Source: an uncultured Rubripirellula sp. (GTDB lineage: Bacteria; Planctomycetota; Planctomycetia; Pirellulales; Pirellulaceae). Taken from it: 64,000 bases of DNA. The position numbers were made by a program, and so were the translations under genes. The notes under the pieces were generated by a model. It was given only the letters and a program-made list of their open reading frames with translations, made no database searches and was not told where the DNA came from. How positions within the stretch are numbered: position 1 is the first letter of the stretch; each line of letters opens with the position of its first letter. Where the stretch lies: NCBI GenBank assembly GCA_938045805.1, contig CALIBL010000011.1, forward strand, positions 162,668 to 226,667. Reading direction: 5' to 3'. This document shows, piece after piece, positions 38,814 to 48,761 of this stretch.

Positions 38814-40733
38814 TCACTTACCGTTTGCTTCGATGAATCCAATTTCTGAGATAGCGGCGAATCCTTGTTGGCTGTAGTCGGCGTGGCAGGTGATGCGCAC
38901 GAATCGCGATTCAGTGTTGGCAAAGGATTTGGTTTGCGGCTTTCGTGAGAAATCAAATTGGCCGGCAAGTACTTGGCGAAATGCTTTTCCATCGATGCTT
39001 ACCTCGATGGTGAAGTCTTTAACTGCTCCGTTTCGGCTACCGTCTTGTCGTGCCATGTAGACAACTCCTGAAATACTCGAGAGCTGTCCTAGGTCAATCG
39101 TTAGGGTATGGGGTGGATCAGCTTTTCCGTTTGAAAACTGTGAATGCCACCATGTTGCGGGATCATTATCAAATGCATTTAGCGCGAACTTTCCATTATC
39201 CTCATTTTCACTGCTGATAGCGAACAGCTTCCAATCTCGGTTGGGTAGGAGGCCATCGGTTGGCATTTTTTCCGCTTTTTTTGTTGACGGATTTTGGTTA
39301 GTAGACCAATTGATGTCGTCATGTCTTCCGAATTTTGCTCGGCGATCGCGTTCATGTCTGACCGTCGATGAGAACGTTCCCTCAACGGCAGGTTCGTGCG
39401 CGTCATCAGCTAGCTTGATCAATCGCTCAAGGATTTCGGGGTTATCTTTTGAAAGATCGCTAGTTTCGCCCGGATCCGTTTCAAGGTCATAAAGTTCCCA
39501 TTGACCTTTTGGAGAGGCCCGGACTGCCCGCCACGTATTTTGTCGGATCGCCGTCCAATTACCAATTTCCCAGTAAAGATAATCATGTTTTTGCTGGGGA
39601 TGTCCCACCTCGGACTCACCAAGAAGCGTGGCGGCGAAACTAATACCATCGATATCGTCTGGTACTTTGACGTCCGCAAGTTCTGCCAATGTCGGCATTA
39701 CATCGGGAAAATAACCGAGGTGGTCCGTTGTCTGGTTCGGAGCAATTTTTCCGGGCCAATGCGCAATAAATGGAATGCGTAAGCCACCTTCATAGAGATT
39801 GCCTTTCTTACCGCGGTATTCAACACCGGTCTTTGGGTTGATGTTGGCCTGATGAAATCCACGAGGAAACTCTTTCGAACTAAAGTAATCCGCGCCACCA
39901 TTGTCTCCGCTGAAGATGACCAAAGTGTTGTTGTCAATTTTTAAGTCCTTCAACAATGCAAGAATCTCACCAACTTGGCGATCGAGCATTGTGACCATAG
40001 CGGCATATTTTTTTGCTTGTTCCGGCCAAGGACGATCTTTATAAATCGGCCATGCTGGATCCGTTTCAGGTATGTCAAAAAGGCCATGCGGTGGTGTGTA
40101 AGGCAGGTAGGCGAAAAAGGATTGTGATGCGTGATCGCGAATAAAGTCTTTTGCAGCATCGTGGATAACGTATTGAGAGTACCGGTCACCTCGGCTCAAA
40201 CCAAAATTGCTTGGAAACGCAACCTCGTTGCTGTTTTGAATCAGATACGGCGGATAGTAAGTATGCGCGTGTACTTGATCGTAATAGCCAAGAAAGACAT
40301 CAAACCCATGTTTTTCTGGGACGCCCGTCGAGTCGCGCCCTCCGCAACCCCATTTTCCAAATCCGCCCGTTGCATATCCCTTTGTTTTTAGCAGAGTTGC
40401 AATGGTGATCTCGTCTTGTCGCAACGGCGTGCCACCACCATTTTTTCGAACAGAAGTATGACCACTATGTTTTCCGGTCATTAACGTGCAACGTGTTGGG
40501 GCACAAACTGAAGATCCTGCTAACAATTGTGTGAATTGGAGTCCCTCCTTAGCCATCTGATCCAGGTGGGGTGTTTGGATGTTTGTACCTCCCATAAAGC
40601 CTGGCTCGAAATAACCTAATTCGTCAGCCATGATGTACACAAAGTTTGGTTTCGTTGCGTTGTTGGCTAAAGAATTCAAAGCCGTGAAGTAGCAAAAAAT
40701 ACAAAGCAGAAAGATTCGTGCGGCTGGGATCAT
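38814..40733 (-). CDS. Sulfatase with C-terminal discoidin (F5/8 type C) domain
   Basis: 639 residues. A signal peptide (ILLCIFCYFTALNSLA) is followed by the sulfatase core: PNFVYIMADELGY, the formylglycine motif CAPTR at 77-81, GKHSGHTSVRKNGG and FSGDNGG for the metal site. From about residue 495, NRDWKLFAISSENED to ISEIGFIEANGK, it has a jelly-roll carbohydrate-binding domain. It should remove sulfate groups from polysaccharide outside the cytoplasm, with the C-terminal domain holding the polymer. It requires formylglycine conversion; no converting enzyme is in the window. Confidence 0.95.
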   Translation of the reverse strand: MIPAARIFLLCIFCYFTALNSLANNATKPNFVYIMADELGYFEPGFMGGTNIQTPHLDQMAKEGLQFTQLLAGSSVCAPTRCTLMTGKHSGHTSVRKNGGGTPLRQDEITIATLLKTKGYATGGFGKWGCGGRDSTGVPEKHGFDVFLGYYDQVHAHTYYPPYLIQNSNEVAFPSNFGLSRGDRYSQYVIHDAAKDFIRDHASQSFFAYLPYTPPHGLFDIPETDPAWPIYKDRPWPEQAKKYAAMVTMLDRQVGEILALLKDLKIDNNTLVIFSGDNGGADYFSSKEFPRGFHQANINPKTGVEYRGKKGNLYEGGLRIPFIAHWPGKIAPNQTTDHLGYFPDVMPTLAELADVKVPDDIDGISFAATLLGESEVGHPQQKHDYLYWEIGNWTAIRQNTWRAVRASPKGQWELYDLETDPGETSDLSKDNPEILERLIKLADDAHEPAVEGTFSSTVRHERDRRAKFGRHDDINWSTNQNPSTKKAEKMPTDGLLPNRDWKLFAISSENEDNGKFALNAFDNDPATWWHSQFSNGKADPPHTLTIDLGQLSSISGVVYMARQDGSRNGAVKDFTIEVSIDGKAFRQVLAGQFDFSRKPQTKSFANTESRFVRITCHADYSQQGFAAISEIGFIEANGK

Positions 40734-40820
40734 CGATCGTGTGAATCAAAAGAGAGGAAGTGTCAGTGGATGAATTTCGTCAAAATCAAAAAGTGTTTGA
40801 TGCTCAATTGCTGAGATAGC

Positions 40821-41990
40821 CTAATGGAGGTCGCTTTCTTTAAGAAAGTGTTCAAAAAACTTGTAAATGATCTCGTTGGACTGAGCAGTTGGATCGTGTT
40901 TTGGTCGATTAGTCATTCCCACTCGCTTCTCGTATCCAAGAAGATCATTAATTTGAATCAGATGATTGAGAGCCTGCCACCGACTCGGAGGATCCTCAGA
41001 TCCTCCTGAGACCAGTACTGGTCGTGGTGCCATTAATGCATGTAAAAGATGAAGATCTTTGTTTTCATTTCGCAGGCTCGTGTAGATACCTTGAGCTGGA
41101 TTTTCCGCAGTGATCAACCCCCGCTTTCTCCAAGGTGGTTGATGATATCCTAGGTACCAAGGCTCCCAATAATTTACACTTGGTCGTGACTCATCGAAAA
41201 CGATGCCGGGGTCCGACCATGCGGCACAAGCGTATCGATCCCAGAGGCAAGATGCGAACATAGCCCATTTCCCACCGAAAGAATGTCCAACGATCCCAAT
41301 TCTTTCCGAATCCACTTCATCGTGTGTCGCCAGTACATGCCACGCGTTTGCTGCGGCATAGCCAAGCATCGAAAGTGGCGCCACTTTCGCATTTTCTAGA
41401 GAGGGGTAGTAAAGCGAATACGTTTTGCTTTTTGTGGCTTCGGAGGTGCCAATCGACAAAGTGACGAAGCCTCGATTCGTAAGCTGGATGGCAAAATCCC
41501 GATTGGGTTTCCCGCGGCCGATGGCGGTTTCTGGTTCATAAAACACGGTCACAACAGCCGGTTTTTTTGATTGAGTTTTAGGGATCAAAAGGTATCCAAC
41601 CGTCGTTTCGTGGGGTGTCCAACGAAATGAGACGCGTTGTTCGATGTGGTTTTGATGGTGCTGCGTCTCGAGTATTTTTAAGGTTGGGTTGGTAATCAAC
41701 GGAGGCCATTGCCCTAATTGTTTCATCCACCAAGCCCGCAAGTTTTGCCGTTCTGTGTCCCAGTTTTTCTTGTCAGTGATAATCTTCCCATCCACAAGAT
41801 GCAGAGGTGAACGATAATTGCCATAGTCACCTCTCCATTCGTTTGGCGTCTCGAAATATTGAGATAACTCAGCAGGCATCGGCTGGGTGTCTTTTATCGT
41901 TGGCAATTTGACGAAAGCATCTTGGGCACTGCTGATTAACGCCAGCGAAAGTAATTGTGTGACGATCATCAATGAGATTGTTATTTTCAT
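40821..41990 (-). CDS. Exported alpha/beta hydrolase (dienelactone hydrolase / acetylxylan esterase-like)
   Basis: 389 residues from ATG 41990, which starts a signal peptide (MKITISLMIVTQLLSLALISSAQ). The alpha/beta hydrolase nucleophile Ser lies in GIVGHSFGGKWAM; acid and His candidates are in LVSGGSEDPP and NRPKHDPT. The fold and the downstream-of-sulfatase position suggest removal of acetyl or other ester groups from polysaccharide. The substrate is inference. It is 87 bases upstream of the sulfatase gene, on the same strand, so the two may be one operon. Confidence 0.85.
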   Translation of the reverse strand: MKITISLMIVTQLLSLALISSAQDAFVKLPTIKDTQPMPAELSQYFETPNEWRGDYGNYRSPLHLVDGKIITDKKNWDTERQNLRAWWMKQLGQWPPLITNPTLKILETQHHQNHIEQRVSFRWTPHETTVGYLLIPKTQSKKPAVVTVFYEPETAIGRGKPNRDFAIQLTNRGFVTLSIGTSEATKSKTYSLYYPSLENAKVAPLSMLGYAAANAWHVLATHDEVDSERIGIVGHSFGGKWAMFASCLWDRYACAAWSDPGIVFDESRPSVNYWEPWYLGYHQPPWRKRGLITAENPAQGIYTSLRNENKDLHLLHALMAPRPVLVSGGSEDPPSRWQALNHLIQINDLLGYEKRVGMTNRPKHDPTAQSNEIIYKFFEHFLKESDLH

Positions 41991-42258
41991 AGTGTGTCGC
42001 ACGAAGTGGATCCCGTTGTTAAGGTTCAATTCTAAATATCAATGATGCTTCTTTTAGAGAATATTCATTCGTTCGATTGTCTTGACATGTGCTCAGTTTG
42101 GAAAACCAAATTTCGGCAACGTTCAGGGTTTAGTGATCGATGATAAACACCCATAGGTTGAAATTGTAACTTGATTGCAATTTCTTGCGGAGCGTGCCGT
42201 ATTGTTTCTCTTTTTGGATTAAGCTGCGTTATCTTCTTTCCTATCCTGATGGTAAACG

Positions 42259-43140
42259 ATGCATAACAGAATATCTCTTTTCATTCTTGGCCTGAATGTT
42301 TTGGGCGTTTGCTACCTTGGTCATCCAGCAAAGGCTGAACCATCGACCGCGTTGGTGAATGAACACGAACAGGGATTAGCAGCAAATCGAGTAGTTGTTC
42401 TGACTTTTGATGATGCATCTGCATCACACTATTCAGTAGTACGTCCGCTGTTACTCAAATATAAGTTTGGTGCAACTTTCTTTATCACGGAGGGTTGGGA
42501 CTTTGAATCGAACAAAGATGACTATTTGACGTGGGAGCAGATTCAGATACTGAATCGTGACGGATTTGAAATTGGAAACCACACCAAGGATCACCTAGGT
42601 GTAACAGAAAAAAGTGTAAAACATCTCAGTGATCAGCTTTTGGGAATTGAGTTGCGCTGCGAGGAATATGGCATTCCAGTGCCAACCTCTTTTGCTTGGC
42701 CTGGCAATGCAATCACTTCGTCAGCATTCGCCATCCTGAAAGAGCATGGAATTACCTTAGCACGACGTGGAGGTGGTCCTGAATACTCATATGAATCAGG
42801 GCAGGGCTTTGCATACGAGCCCGGAAAAGATCATCCGTATCTCATACCTTCTGCTGGTGATGCGAGGCCAAACTGGAATCTCGAGGATTTTGTGCGAGCG
42901 GTTGAAAAGGCCGAAAATGGGAAAATAGCCGTTTTGCAATTTCATGGCGTTCCAGATACGGCACATGATTGGGTTAGTAGTTCGGTTAATAAGTTTGAGG
43001 CGTATCTGCGTTATCTGGCTCTCAATAAATTCAAAGTAATTGCGCTTCGCGATTTGCCTCATTATGTAGATGTCAAAGACTGGCCGCAGCATCCGTTCGA
43101 TATCATTGAGCAGCGCAAGAAAGCTTTAAGTGGTCGATGA
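42259..43140 (+). CDS. Exported polysaccharide deacetylase (NodB family)
   Basis: 293 residues with a signal peptide (LFILGLNVLGVCYLG). The NodB motifs are present: VLTFDDASASHY with the catalytic Asp pair, GATFFITEG, and HTKDHLG with the zinc His pair; FAWPGNAITS and VLQFHGVPD complete the core. It should remove N- or O-acetyl groups from a polysaccharide. It is divergent from the esterase and its end overlaps the open frame of the next gene; with that gene starting at 43184, the gap is 43 bases. Confidence 0.92.
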   Translation: MHNRISLFILGLNVLGVCYLGHPAKAEPSTALVNEHEQGLAANRVVVLTFDDASASHYSVVRPLLLKYKFGATFFITEGWDFESNKDDYLTWEQIQILNRDGFEIGNHTKDHLGVTEKSVKHLSDQLLGIELRCEEYGIPVPTSFAWPGNAITSSAFAILKEHGITLARRGGGPEYSYESGQGFAYEPGKDHPYLIPSAGDARPNWNLEDFVRAVEKAENGKIAVLQFHGVPDTAHDWVSSSVNKFEAYLRYLALNKFKVIALRDLPHYVDVKDWPQHPFDIIEQRKKALSGR

Positions 43141-43183
43141 GAAGACGGTTGGGACAATCTTTTTGCTGAGGAAGGGGAAGACA

Positions 43184-44188
43184 ATGCAATATTTTAGATT
43201 AAATAATGCAACTTGGTTTATTGGCTTTTTCGTATTCGCCGCATTCCAAATTAATGGGGATTGCTTTGGTGCACCGATTGATGCGAATGTGAACGGGCTG
43301 GAAAGAGCCTTCACCTTTGTATCCATCAGCGAAGGCCAAAGAGTTTTGTCGACCGAGGACGCGTTCGTTACACAGATGAGCGTTTTTGATCGAAAGGTAC
43401 GTTTGCAGTCTGAAACCGATCTTGGAGCGACGCAATTATTGAAGTTTTCGGCGGATCAGGTTTGCGCGTGGACAACGGAGGAGAAAGAGGTTGTCACACT
43501 CGCGATTTCACGTTTGGAGCCGAAACTTCGGGAGTTGAAAATCACTTGGGATGAACCAATAAAAATTATAAAAACAACCGGTCGAGAAGAGAGTGATGCA
43601 GCCTACACCAGAGGTAGGGCAATTGTCTTTCCGGAATCCAAAATCGGTAACTTGGATAGGCCGCCGACTCGGTTATTTGCTCATGAGCTATTTCATGTGA
43701 TTTCTCGCTCAAACCCAGAGCTTCGGGATCGACTCTTTCAGCTTATTGGGTTTCAGCGAGTGCCACTGATTAGATTACCAAGGCATTTGGAGGACATGCG
43801 TATCACCAACCCAGATGCTCCAAAGATGGAACATGTTATTCGATTGAGTTTGGACGCTAACGAGAAAGTGTTTGCGACGCCGTTTCTGTTTTCGAAGGAA
43901 GCTTATACACCTGCAAAGAAAAGCTTGTTCGCATATTTACAGTTCCAGCTGATGCAAGTGATCGAAGACTCGAATGGCGAATGGATGCCTGTTGTGAGCG
44001 ATCAGAAGGCTCGGTTTATCTCTCCTGATCACCCAGATTACTGGCGACAGATTCGTGGTAATACACGGTATGTAATTCATCCAGAGGAGATAATGGCAGA
44101 TAATTTTTCATTCCTGCTCACAGGGGAAAAGCCAAAGGATTCATTATTGCTTGATGAGATCAAGCGAGAGTTTCAGCAGCAGGAATAA
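43184..44188 (+). CDS. Probable exported zinc metallopeptidase (HELFH)
   Basis: 334 residues from ATG 43184, chosen for the site AGGAAGGGG just upstream and the signal peptide MQYFRLNNATWFIGFFVFAA; a GTG at 43130 is in frame but would overlap the deacetylase. HELFH at residues 167-171 within RLFAHELFHVISRSNPELRD fits HExxH, and EEIMADNFSFLL (301-312) could give the Glu third ligand, a gluzincin-like arrangement. I do not recognise a named family. The neighbour deacetylase suggests work on envelope or polysaccharide-linked protein, which is inference. Confidence 0.7.
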   Translation: MQYFRLNNATWFIGFFVFAAFQINGDCFGAPIDANVNGLERAFTFVSISEGQRVLSTEDAFVTQMSVFDRKVRLQSETDLGATQLLKFSADQVCAWTTEEKEVVTLAISRLEPKLRELKITWDEPIKIIKTTGREESDAAYTRGRAIVFPESKIGNLDRPPTRLFAHELFHVISRSNPELRDRLFQLIGFQRVPLIRLPRHLEDMRITNPDAPKMEHVIRLSLDANEKVFATPFLFSKEAYTPAKKSLFAYLQFQLMQVIEDSNGEWMPVVSDQKARFISPDHPDYWRQIRGNTRYVIHPEEIMADNFSFLLTGEKPKDSLLLDEIKREFQQQE

Positions 44189-44331
44189 AGTAAATAATCA
44201 CTGATCAACGCATAATAAAATCTCTTCTCACGAATCGTTTTGCGTGTTCAGTTCTTGAAGAATTCCTTTTAGGTTTTGAGTATGATGTGTCTAAGACTTG
44301 AGATTGATTTAGATGGAATTGTATTTAAGAC

Positions 44332-47268
44332 TTGCGACTCGTAAGGACTAACAGAGTCGCCAGCTCCCACACAGCAAGCAACGTGCGCGATCAACACCTA
44401 TCCATTTTGCCTCGCTTGTTTCTACCAGTGGTATGCGGGCTCCTTCTGCTGCCGCCCGAATTTGCATTACTGGGACAGGTTCCAGAAGGATCTTGGCAGC
44501 GTACCGAACTTGCAACGGAGGAGTTTCATATCCAAGGCACCGGTGGTCGACACAATCCTCTTCGAAAAAAGCTGAATCCAGAGTGGTTTGGAGATCAGAT
44601 TTTTGTTCGGTTCCAATTGCGATACTCTGCAAAATCGATTGATCACCCTCCTGAGGGAAATGGGGAGTTTTTCGTCTTCTGGTTTGACGCGGCAGAAGGC
44701 ACAGACGGTAGTCCACATGCCAACAACGTACCCAATATTGGATTGCACACAGACGGAAATAAAAACCGATTCATGGTTCGTTATCGCTCTGATGAGCAGC
44801 AATTCGGTCAGCCTTTGGTTGGTGATCGGGATTATTTAATTGTGGGTCGTTTGTACAAATCTGGCAAAGGTGAACAGGCGAACTTTGATCGCCTAGAAAT
44901 GTGGGTGGATCCAGTGCCTAAGCACGGCGAGGAAGCCGATTTGACGGCCTCAAATGAGAAAGCGATTTCCAATGTATCTTGGGTTGGATTTTCAACGGGA
45001 GCTAAAACCGAGATAGGCGATGAAATTGTGATATCAAAATTTCGGCTTGGTCGTAGTTGGGCTGAGATTATGGATCTCCCATCTAAGATAGAAAGTTCAG
45101 AAACATCACTGCAGGCAAAAGAAAAGACAGTGAGCTTTAATCGTGATGTGTTACCTATACTCGAAAATCACTGTTTCGAATGTCATCGAGGAAATTTTGG
45201 TGATACTGATTTAGCGATGGATCAATTTGATCAAGTGCTCAACCAAGTGACACCATTCGAAGCTTCTCGAAGCAAGTTGTATCAGTTGTTGTCCGAAGGC
45301 GAGATGCCACCATCCCCATCGAGTCTGAGTTCTGATGAGTTGCGAGTGATCAAGGCTTGGATTGATGAAGGTTTGGACTGGGATCATCAACAATTTCCAG
45401 CAACAGTTCCATCCTTGGATCATTGGGCATTTATGCCAATTAAGAAGCCAAGGGTACCCAGTGTTGTTGACTCGACTACGATCAAGAACCCGATTGATGC
45501 TTTCATTCGACGCTCACAAGAGACGATAGGTGTCGTGGCGAATCCTACTGCAACACCAGAACAGCTACAGCGAAGAATCCATCTTGATGTCACAGGATTA
45601 CCGCCCACGTATGAAGGAAGACAGCGCGAGCTATCGATTGGCGACTTATTATCTACGATTGGTTATGGCGAAAGATGGGGCAGATATTGGTTAGACGTTG
45701 CGCGGTGGGCGGAAAGCAACGGTTATCAACACAACCGTGATCGGGAACACGCTTGGCGTTATCGCGATTGGGTGGTGAATGCATTTACAACAGGAATGGA
45801 TTTCCGCACGTTCGTCACATCGCAAATAGCAGGTGACATGCTTGTTGATGGCCGAGATAGGGATTTAATTGCTACTGGTTTCTTAACGTCGGCGCGATAC
45901 AGTGGTAACGAGCTCGATAAATCGATTCAACGCAACGATATCCTCAATGACGTTACAAGCAACGTAGGGTCAACGTTCCTCGGTCTCACCGTACAGTGCG
46001 CGCAGTGCCATGATCACAAATTTGATCCAATCACGATCAGAGATTATTACCAACTGCAAGGTTTTTTCTCGACGGGGCAACCACAGAATCTATTGCTCAC
46101 CAACGATCAAACAATCGAGTACATCGCGGCAAAAAGACAATCCTTAATCGACACGGTTAGATCGCGTGTGATCAGGGTTCGTAGACAACAAAACTTTCCT
46201 GAGCCGATTCTTGTGACCCCGGAGACGGTTAGATCACAAATGCAGCCCGGTGAAAAACAGTTGCTCAAAGAATATGATTCACGTTTGCAAAAATCAGATC
46301 AGACATGGGGTTTTTATGCGCCGAGTGAGTCCTGGAGAGTGTTGACGGTGATGCCTCACGAGATGCGTTGGCCACTAAGCAACGATCCCGATGTTGTGTC
46401 ATCGCATCAGCCACGAATTCTTGTTCGCGGCGATATTCAGACTCCCGGACCAATCGTGGCCAGCGATTGGCCCTTGGCATTTCGAGGAGAACCGCAGACG
46501 GAGAAATCTCCAACCAAAACACGAGTTGATCTAGCGAATTGGATTGTCTCACCAAGTAATCCGCTTGCGGCACGAGTTTGGGTCAATCGACTGTGGCAAT
46601 GGCACTTTGGTCGTGGCTTAGTTCAAACCTCGAATGACTTCGGTACGCAGGGAACCAAACCCACACATCCAGATCTGTTGGACTACCTCGCCAGCGAGCT
46701 AATTCAGTCCGAATGGGATACGAATCACATTCAGCGGCTGATTCTGGACTCAGCAACTTTCCGCCGATCAAGTCATTTAAACCCAGATAACCAATTGCGC
46801 GATCCCAAAAATCTGACCTATTGGCGGTGGCAACCAAGACGGCTTGAGGCAGAGGTTATACGTGATTCGATGTTAGTACTGGCTGGTCAACTAGACGAAA
46901 CGGTGGGTGGTGAGAGTCAAGATTTTGGTTCGAAACGCAGAAGTTTGTATTTGAAGCAGAAGCGAGGTCACTTTCCAAATCAGCAAGACCTATTTGATGG
47001 CCCTGATGGTGTTGTCAGTTGTGCTCAAAGGCAAACTTCCACTAATGCACTGCAGCCACTGTGGTTGCTCAATAGTGGATTTGTCCAGGAGATGGCAGAA
47101 GCTTTCGCGAGGAGATCAGGATCTGTCCGTAACGCGGTTCAAATGGCGTTCAATCGTGATGCTACAGACGAAGAGATGCGTCGTCTCAATGCGCTTGCGG
47201 CTGAGCATGGACTCCAGAGTGTTTGCTTGGTTTTATTCAATTCCAGTGAGTTTCTTTACCTGCCGTAA
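44332..47268 (+). CDS. DUF1549/DUF1553 planctomycete cytochrome c-domain protein
   Basis: 978 residues from a TTG; a GTG at 44383 is an alternative, and no ATG precedes the first domain. A signal-like stretch is followed by a LamG-like jelly roll (about residues 50-250), then a c-type haem site in NHCFECHRG, a second CxxCH in QCAQCHDHKFDP, DUF1549 (DAFIRRSQETIG to DVTGLPPT) and DUF1553 (NPLAARVWVNRLWQWHFG). The family is a planctomycete hallmark and is usually followed by DUF1501. The DUF1501 gene starts 4 bases after this stop. Confidence 0.92.
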   Translation: MRLVRTNRVASSHTASNVRDQHLSILPRLFLPVVCGLLLLPPEFALLGQVPEGSWQRTELATEEFHIQGTGGRHNPLRKKLNPEWFGDQIFVRFQLRYSAKSIDHPPEGNGEFFVFWFDAAEGTDGSPHANNVPNIGLHTDGNKNRFMVRYRSDEQQFGQPLVGDRDYLIVGRLYKSGKGEQANFDRLEMWVDPVPKHGEEADLTASNEKAISNVSWVGFSTGAKTEIGDEIVISKFRLGRSWAEIMDLPSKIESSETSLQAKEKTVSFNRDVLPILENHCFECHRGNFGDTDLAMDQFDQVLNQVTPFEASRSKLYQLLSEGEMPPSPSSLSSDELRVIKAWIDEGLDWDHQQFPATVPSLDHWAFMPIKKPRVPSVVDSTTIKNPIDAFIRRSQETIGVVANPTATPEQLQRRIHLDVTGLPPTYEGRQRELSIGDLLSTIGYGERWGRYWLDVARWAESNGYQHNRDREHAWRYRDWVVNAFTTGMDFRTFVTSQIAGDMLVDGRDRDLIATGFLTSARYSGNELDKSIQRNDILNDVTSNVGSTFLGLTVQCAQCHDHKFDPITIRDYYQLQGFFSTGQPQNLLLTNDQTIEYIAAKRQSLIDTVRSRVIRVRRQQNFPEPILVTPETVRSQMQPGEKQLLKEYDSRLQKSDQTWGFYAPSESWRVLTVMPHEMRWPLSNDPDVVSSHQPRILVRGDIQTPGPIVASDWPLAFRGEPQTEKSPTKTRVDLANWIVSPSNPLAARVWVNRLWQWHFGRGLVQTSNDFGTQGTKPTHPDLLDYLASELIQSEWDTNHIQRLILDSATFRRSSHLNPDNQLRDPKNLTYWRWQPRRLEAEVIRDSMLVLAGQLDETVGGESQDFGSKRRSLYLKQKRGHFPNQQDLFDGPDGVVSCAQRQTSTNALQPLWLLNSGFVQEMAEAFARRSGSVRNAVQMAFNRDATDEEMRRLNALAAEHGLQSVCLVLFNSSEFLYLP

Positions 47269-47272
47269 GACG

Positions 47273-48667
47273 ATGAGATCAATGTGCGAAACAAGATGGC
47301 TTAATCGGCGACAGGCTTTGATAAGTGGTGGCCTCTACGGTGGTGGGATTGCGTTGAAATCGCTATTAGGAAGCGAGCAGCCAATCACCGGAAGTCGGCA
47401 AACCACGGGGACCGCAAAGAGTATTATTTTTCTATTCATGTCAGGAGGGCCAAGTCAGGTCGATACATTTGATCCGAAGCCGACTCTGACGAAGTTGGGC
47501 GGACAAGATGTACCGGAATCCATCGCAGCTACAGTTCCACAGATAAAACGGGCTGGTTTGAAAAATCTACTCCCGAGTCCTTGGGGATTTAACCGCCATG
47601 GTCAATCAGGTTTAGAAATCTCCGACCTTCTGCCTCAGTTGTCTCAGGTAGCAGATGATTTATGTGTTATCCGCTCGATGTCACATCGCAACCCGGTACA
47701 CGGACCCGGAGAATGCGTTGCCCTGACCGGAACTTCCACTGGTGAGCGTCCTAGTGTCGGTGCTTGGTCGATGTTCGGATTGGGTCGTGAATCAGAATCC
47801 TTACCAAGTTTCATCGCGATGAATATTCATAACGATGGAATGCAATATCCCCAGCCTGCAGGTTGGGGGAGTGGTTTCTTACCTTCCAAATTTCAAGGTG
47901 CGGTAATCAACCCTGACCGAGGTATTCGGGATGCTTCACCGCCGCCGAGCACGACCGTGCAACGGCGTAAACAGGAGATAGAGACAATCCAGTCAATGAA
48001 TCGTGATTTTGCGTCAAGGATTGGTGTAAGTGACCTTGAGGCTAGGATTCAAAGCTATGAGACAGCTTATGCAATGCAAATCGCAGGTCCCGAACTCTTT
48101 GATCTGAAAAGCGAGGATCATAAAACGATTGAATCGTACGGAATGTTCGAAGCCACCACGAAGCATGTAGGAAAGGCGTGCCTCCTGGCGCGACGAATGG
48201 TGGAACGAGGTGTTCCATTTATTCAAATACGAGTGGGTGGGTGGGATGCGCACAGTCAGCTAAAAGCGAACCACGAGAAACTAGCACAACGTACTGATCA
48301 GCCGATCGCTACGCTGATCAAGGATTTGAAAAAACGAGGATTACTGCAACAAACATTGATCGTTTGGGCGGGTGAATTTGGACGAACGCCAACGATGGAG
48401 GGAAAATCAGGGGGGCGTGATCACTCACCTTCCGCTTACTCCATCTGGCTCGCCGGTGGAGGCATACGAGGAGGACAAGTGATTGGAACAACCGATCCCA
48501 TTGGCTACACCGTCACCTCGGATCCAATCAGCCCAAATGACATGCACGCTACGATGCTTCACGCAATAGGATTGGATGCAACTAAGCTTGCGTATAACCA
48601 TCATGGACTTGAGGAGACACCGCTGGGTGTCACAGGAGGAAAAATCTTACGCGAGGCATTTGCTTGA
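47273..48667 (+). CDS. DUF1501 family exported protein
   Basis: 464 residues from ATG 47273 (ATG 47282 is also possible); the frame reaches 46994 inside the upstream gene, without signal. The N-terminus WLNRRQALISGG is a twin-arginine-like signal. DUF1501 features are IIFLFMSGGPSQVDTFDPKP, HRNPVHGPGECV, GGWDAHSQ, and WAGEFGRTPTMEG with HSP near it. The fold is alkaline-phosphatase-like. It forms a tight pair with the DUF1549/1553 gene, probably acting on a common extracellular substrate that is still unknown. Confidence 0.93.
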   Translation: MRSMCETRWLNRRQALISGGLYGGGIALKSLLGSEQPITGSRQTTGTAKSIIFLFMSGGPSQVDTFDPKPTLTKLGGQDVPESIAATVPQIKRAGLKNLLPSPWGFNRHGQSGLEISDLLPQLSQVADDLCVIRSMSHRNPVHGPGECVALTGTSTGERPSVGAWSMFGLGRESESLPSFIAMNIHNDGMQYPQPAGWGSGFLPSKFQGAVINPDRGIRDASPPPSTTVQRRKQEIETIQSMNRDFASRIGVSDLEARIQSYETAYAMQIAGPELFDLKSEDHKTIESYGMFEATTKHVGKACLLARRMVERGVPFIQIRVGGWDAHSQLKANHEKLAQRTDQPIATLIKDLKKRGLLQQTLIVWAGEFGRTPTMEGKSGGRDHSPSAYSIWLAGGGIRGGQVIGTTDPIGYTVTSDPISPNDMHATMLHAIGLDATKLAYNHHGLEETPLGVTGGKILREAFA

Positions 48668-48761
48668 AGCGATCATGAGCAAGTTGGATCGTATTTTTCT
48701 GCTCTTAGTGTTCGATCAATAGCTTGTTCCTAAAATAGCTTAAGAGACGCTGGATATATCA

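Noticed and set aside
44348..44716. 122-codon minus-strand frame in the DUF1549/1553 gene
   Set aside because: Antisense to the signal and jelly-roll part, with Cys/Arg-rich composition unlike the neighbours.
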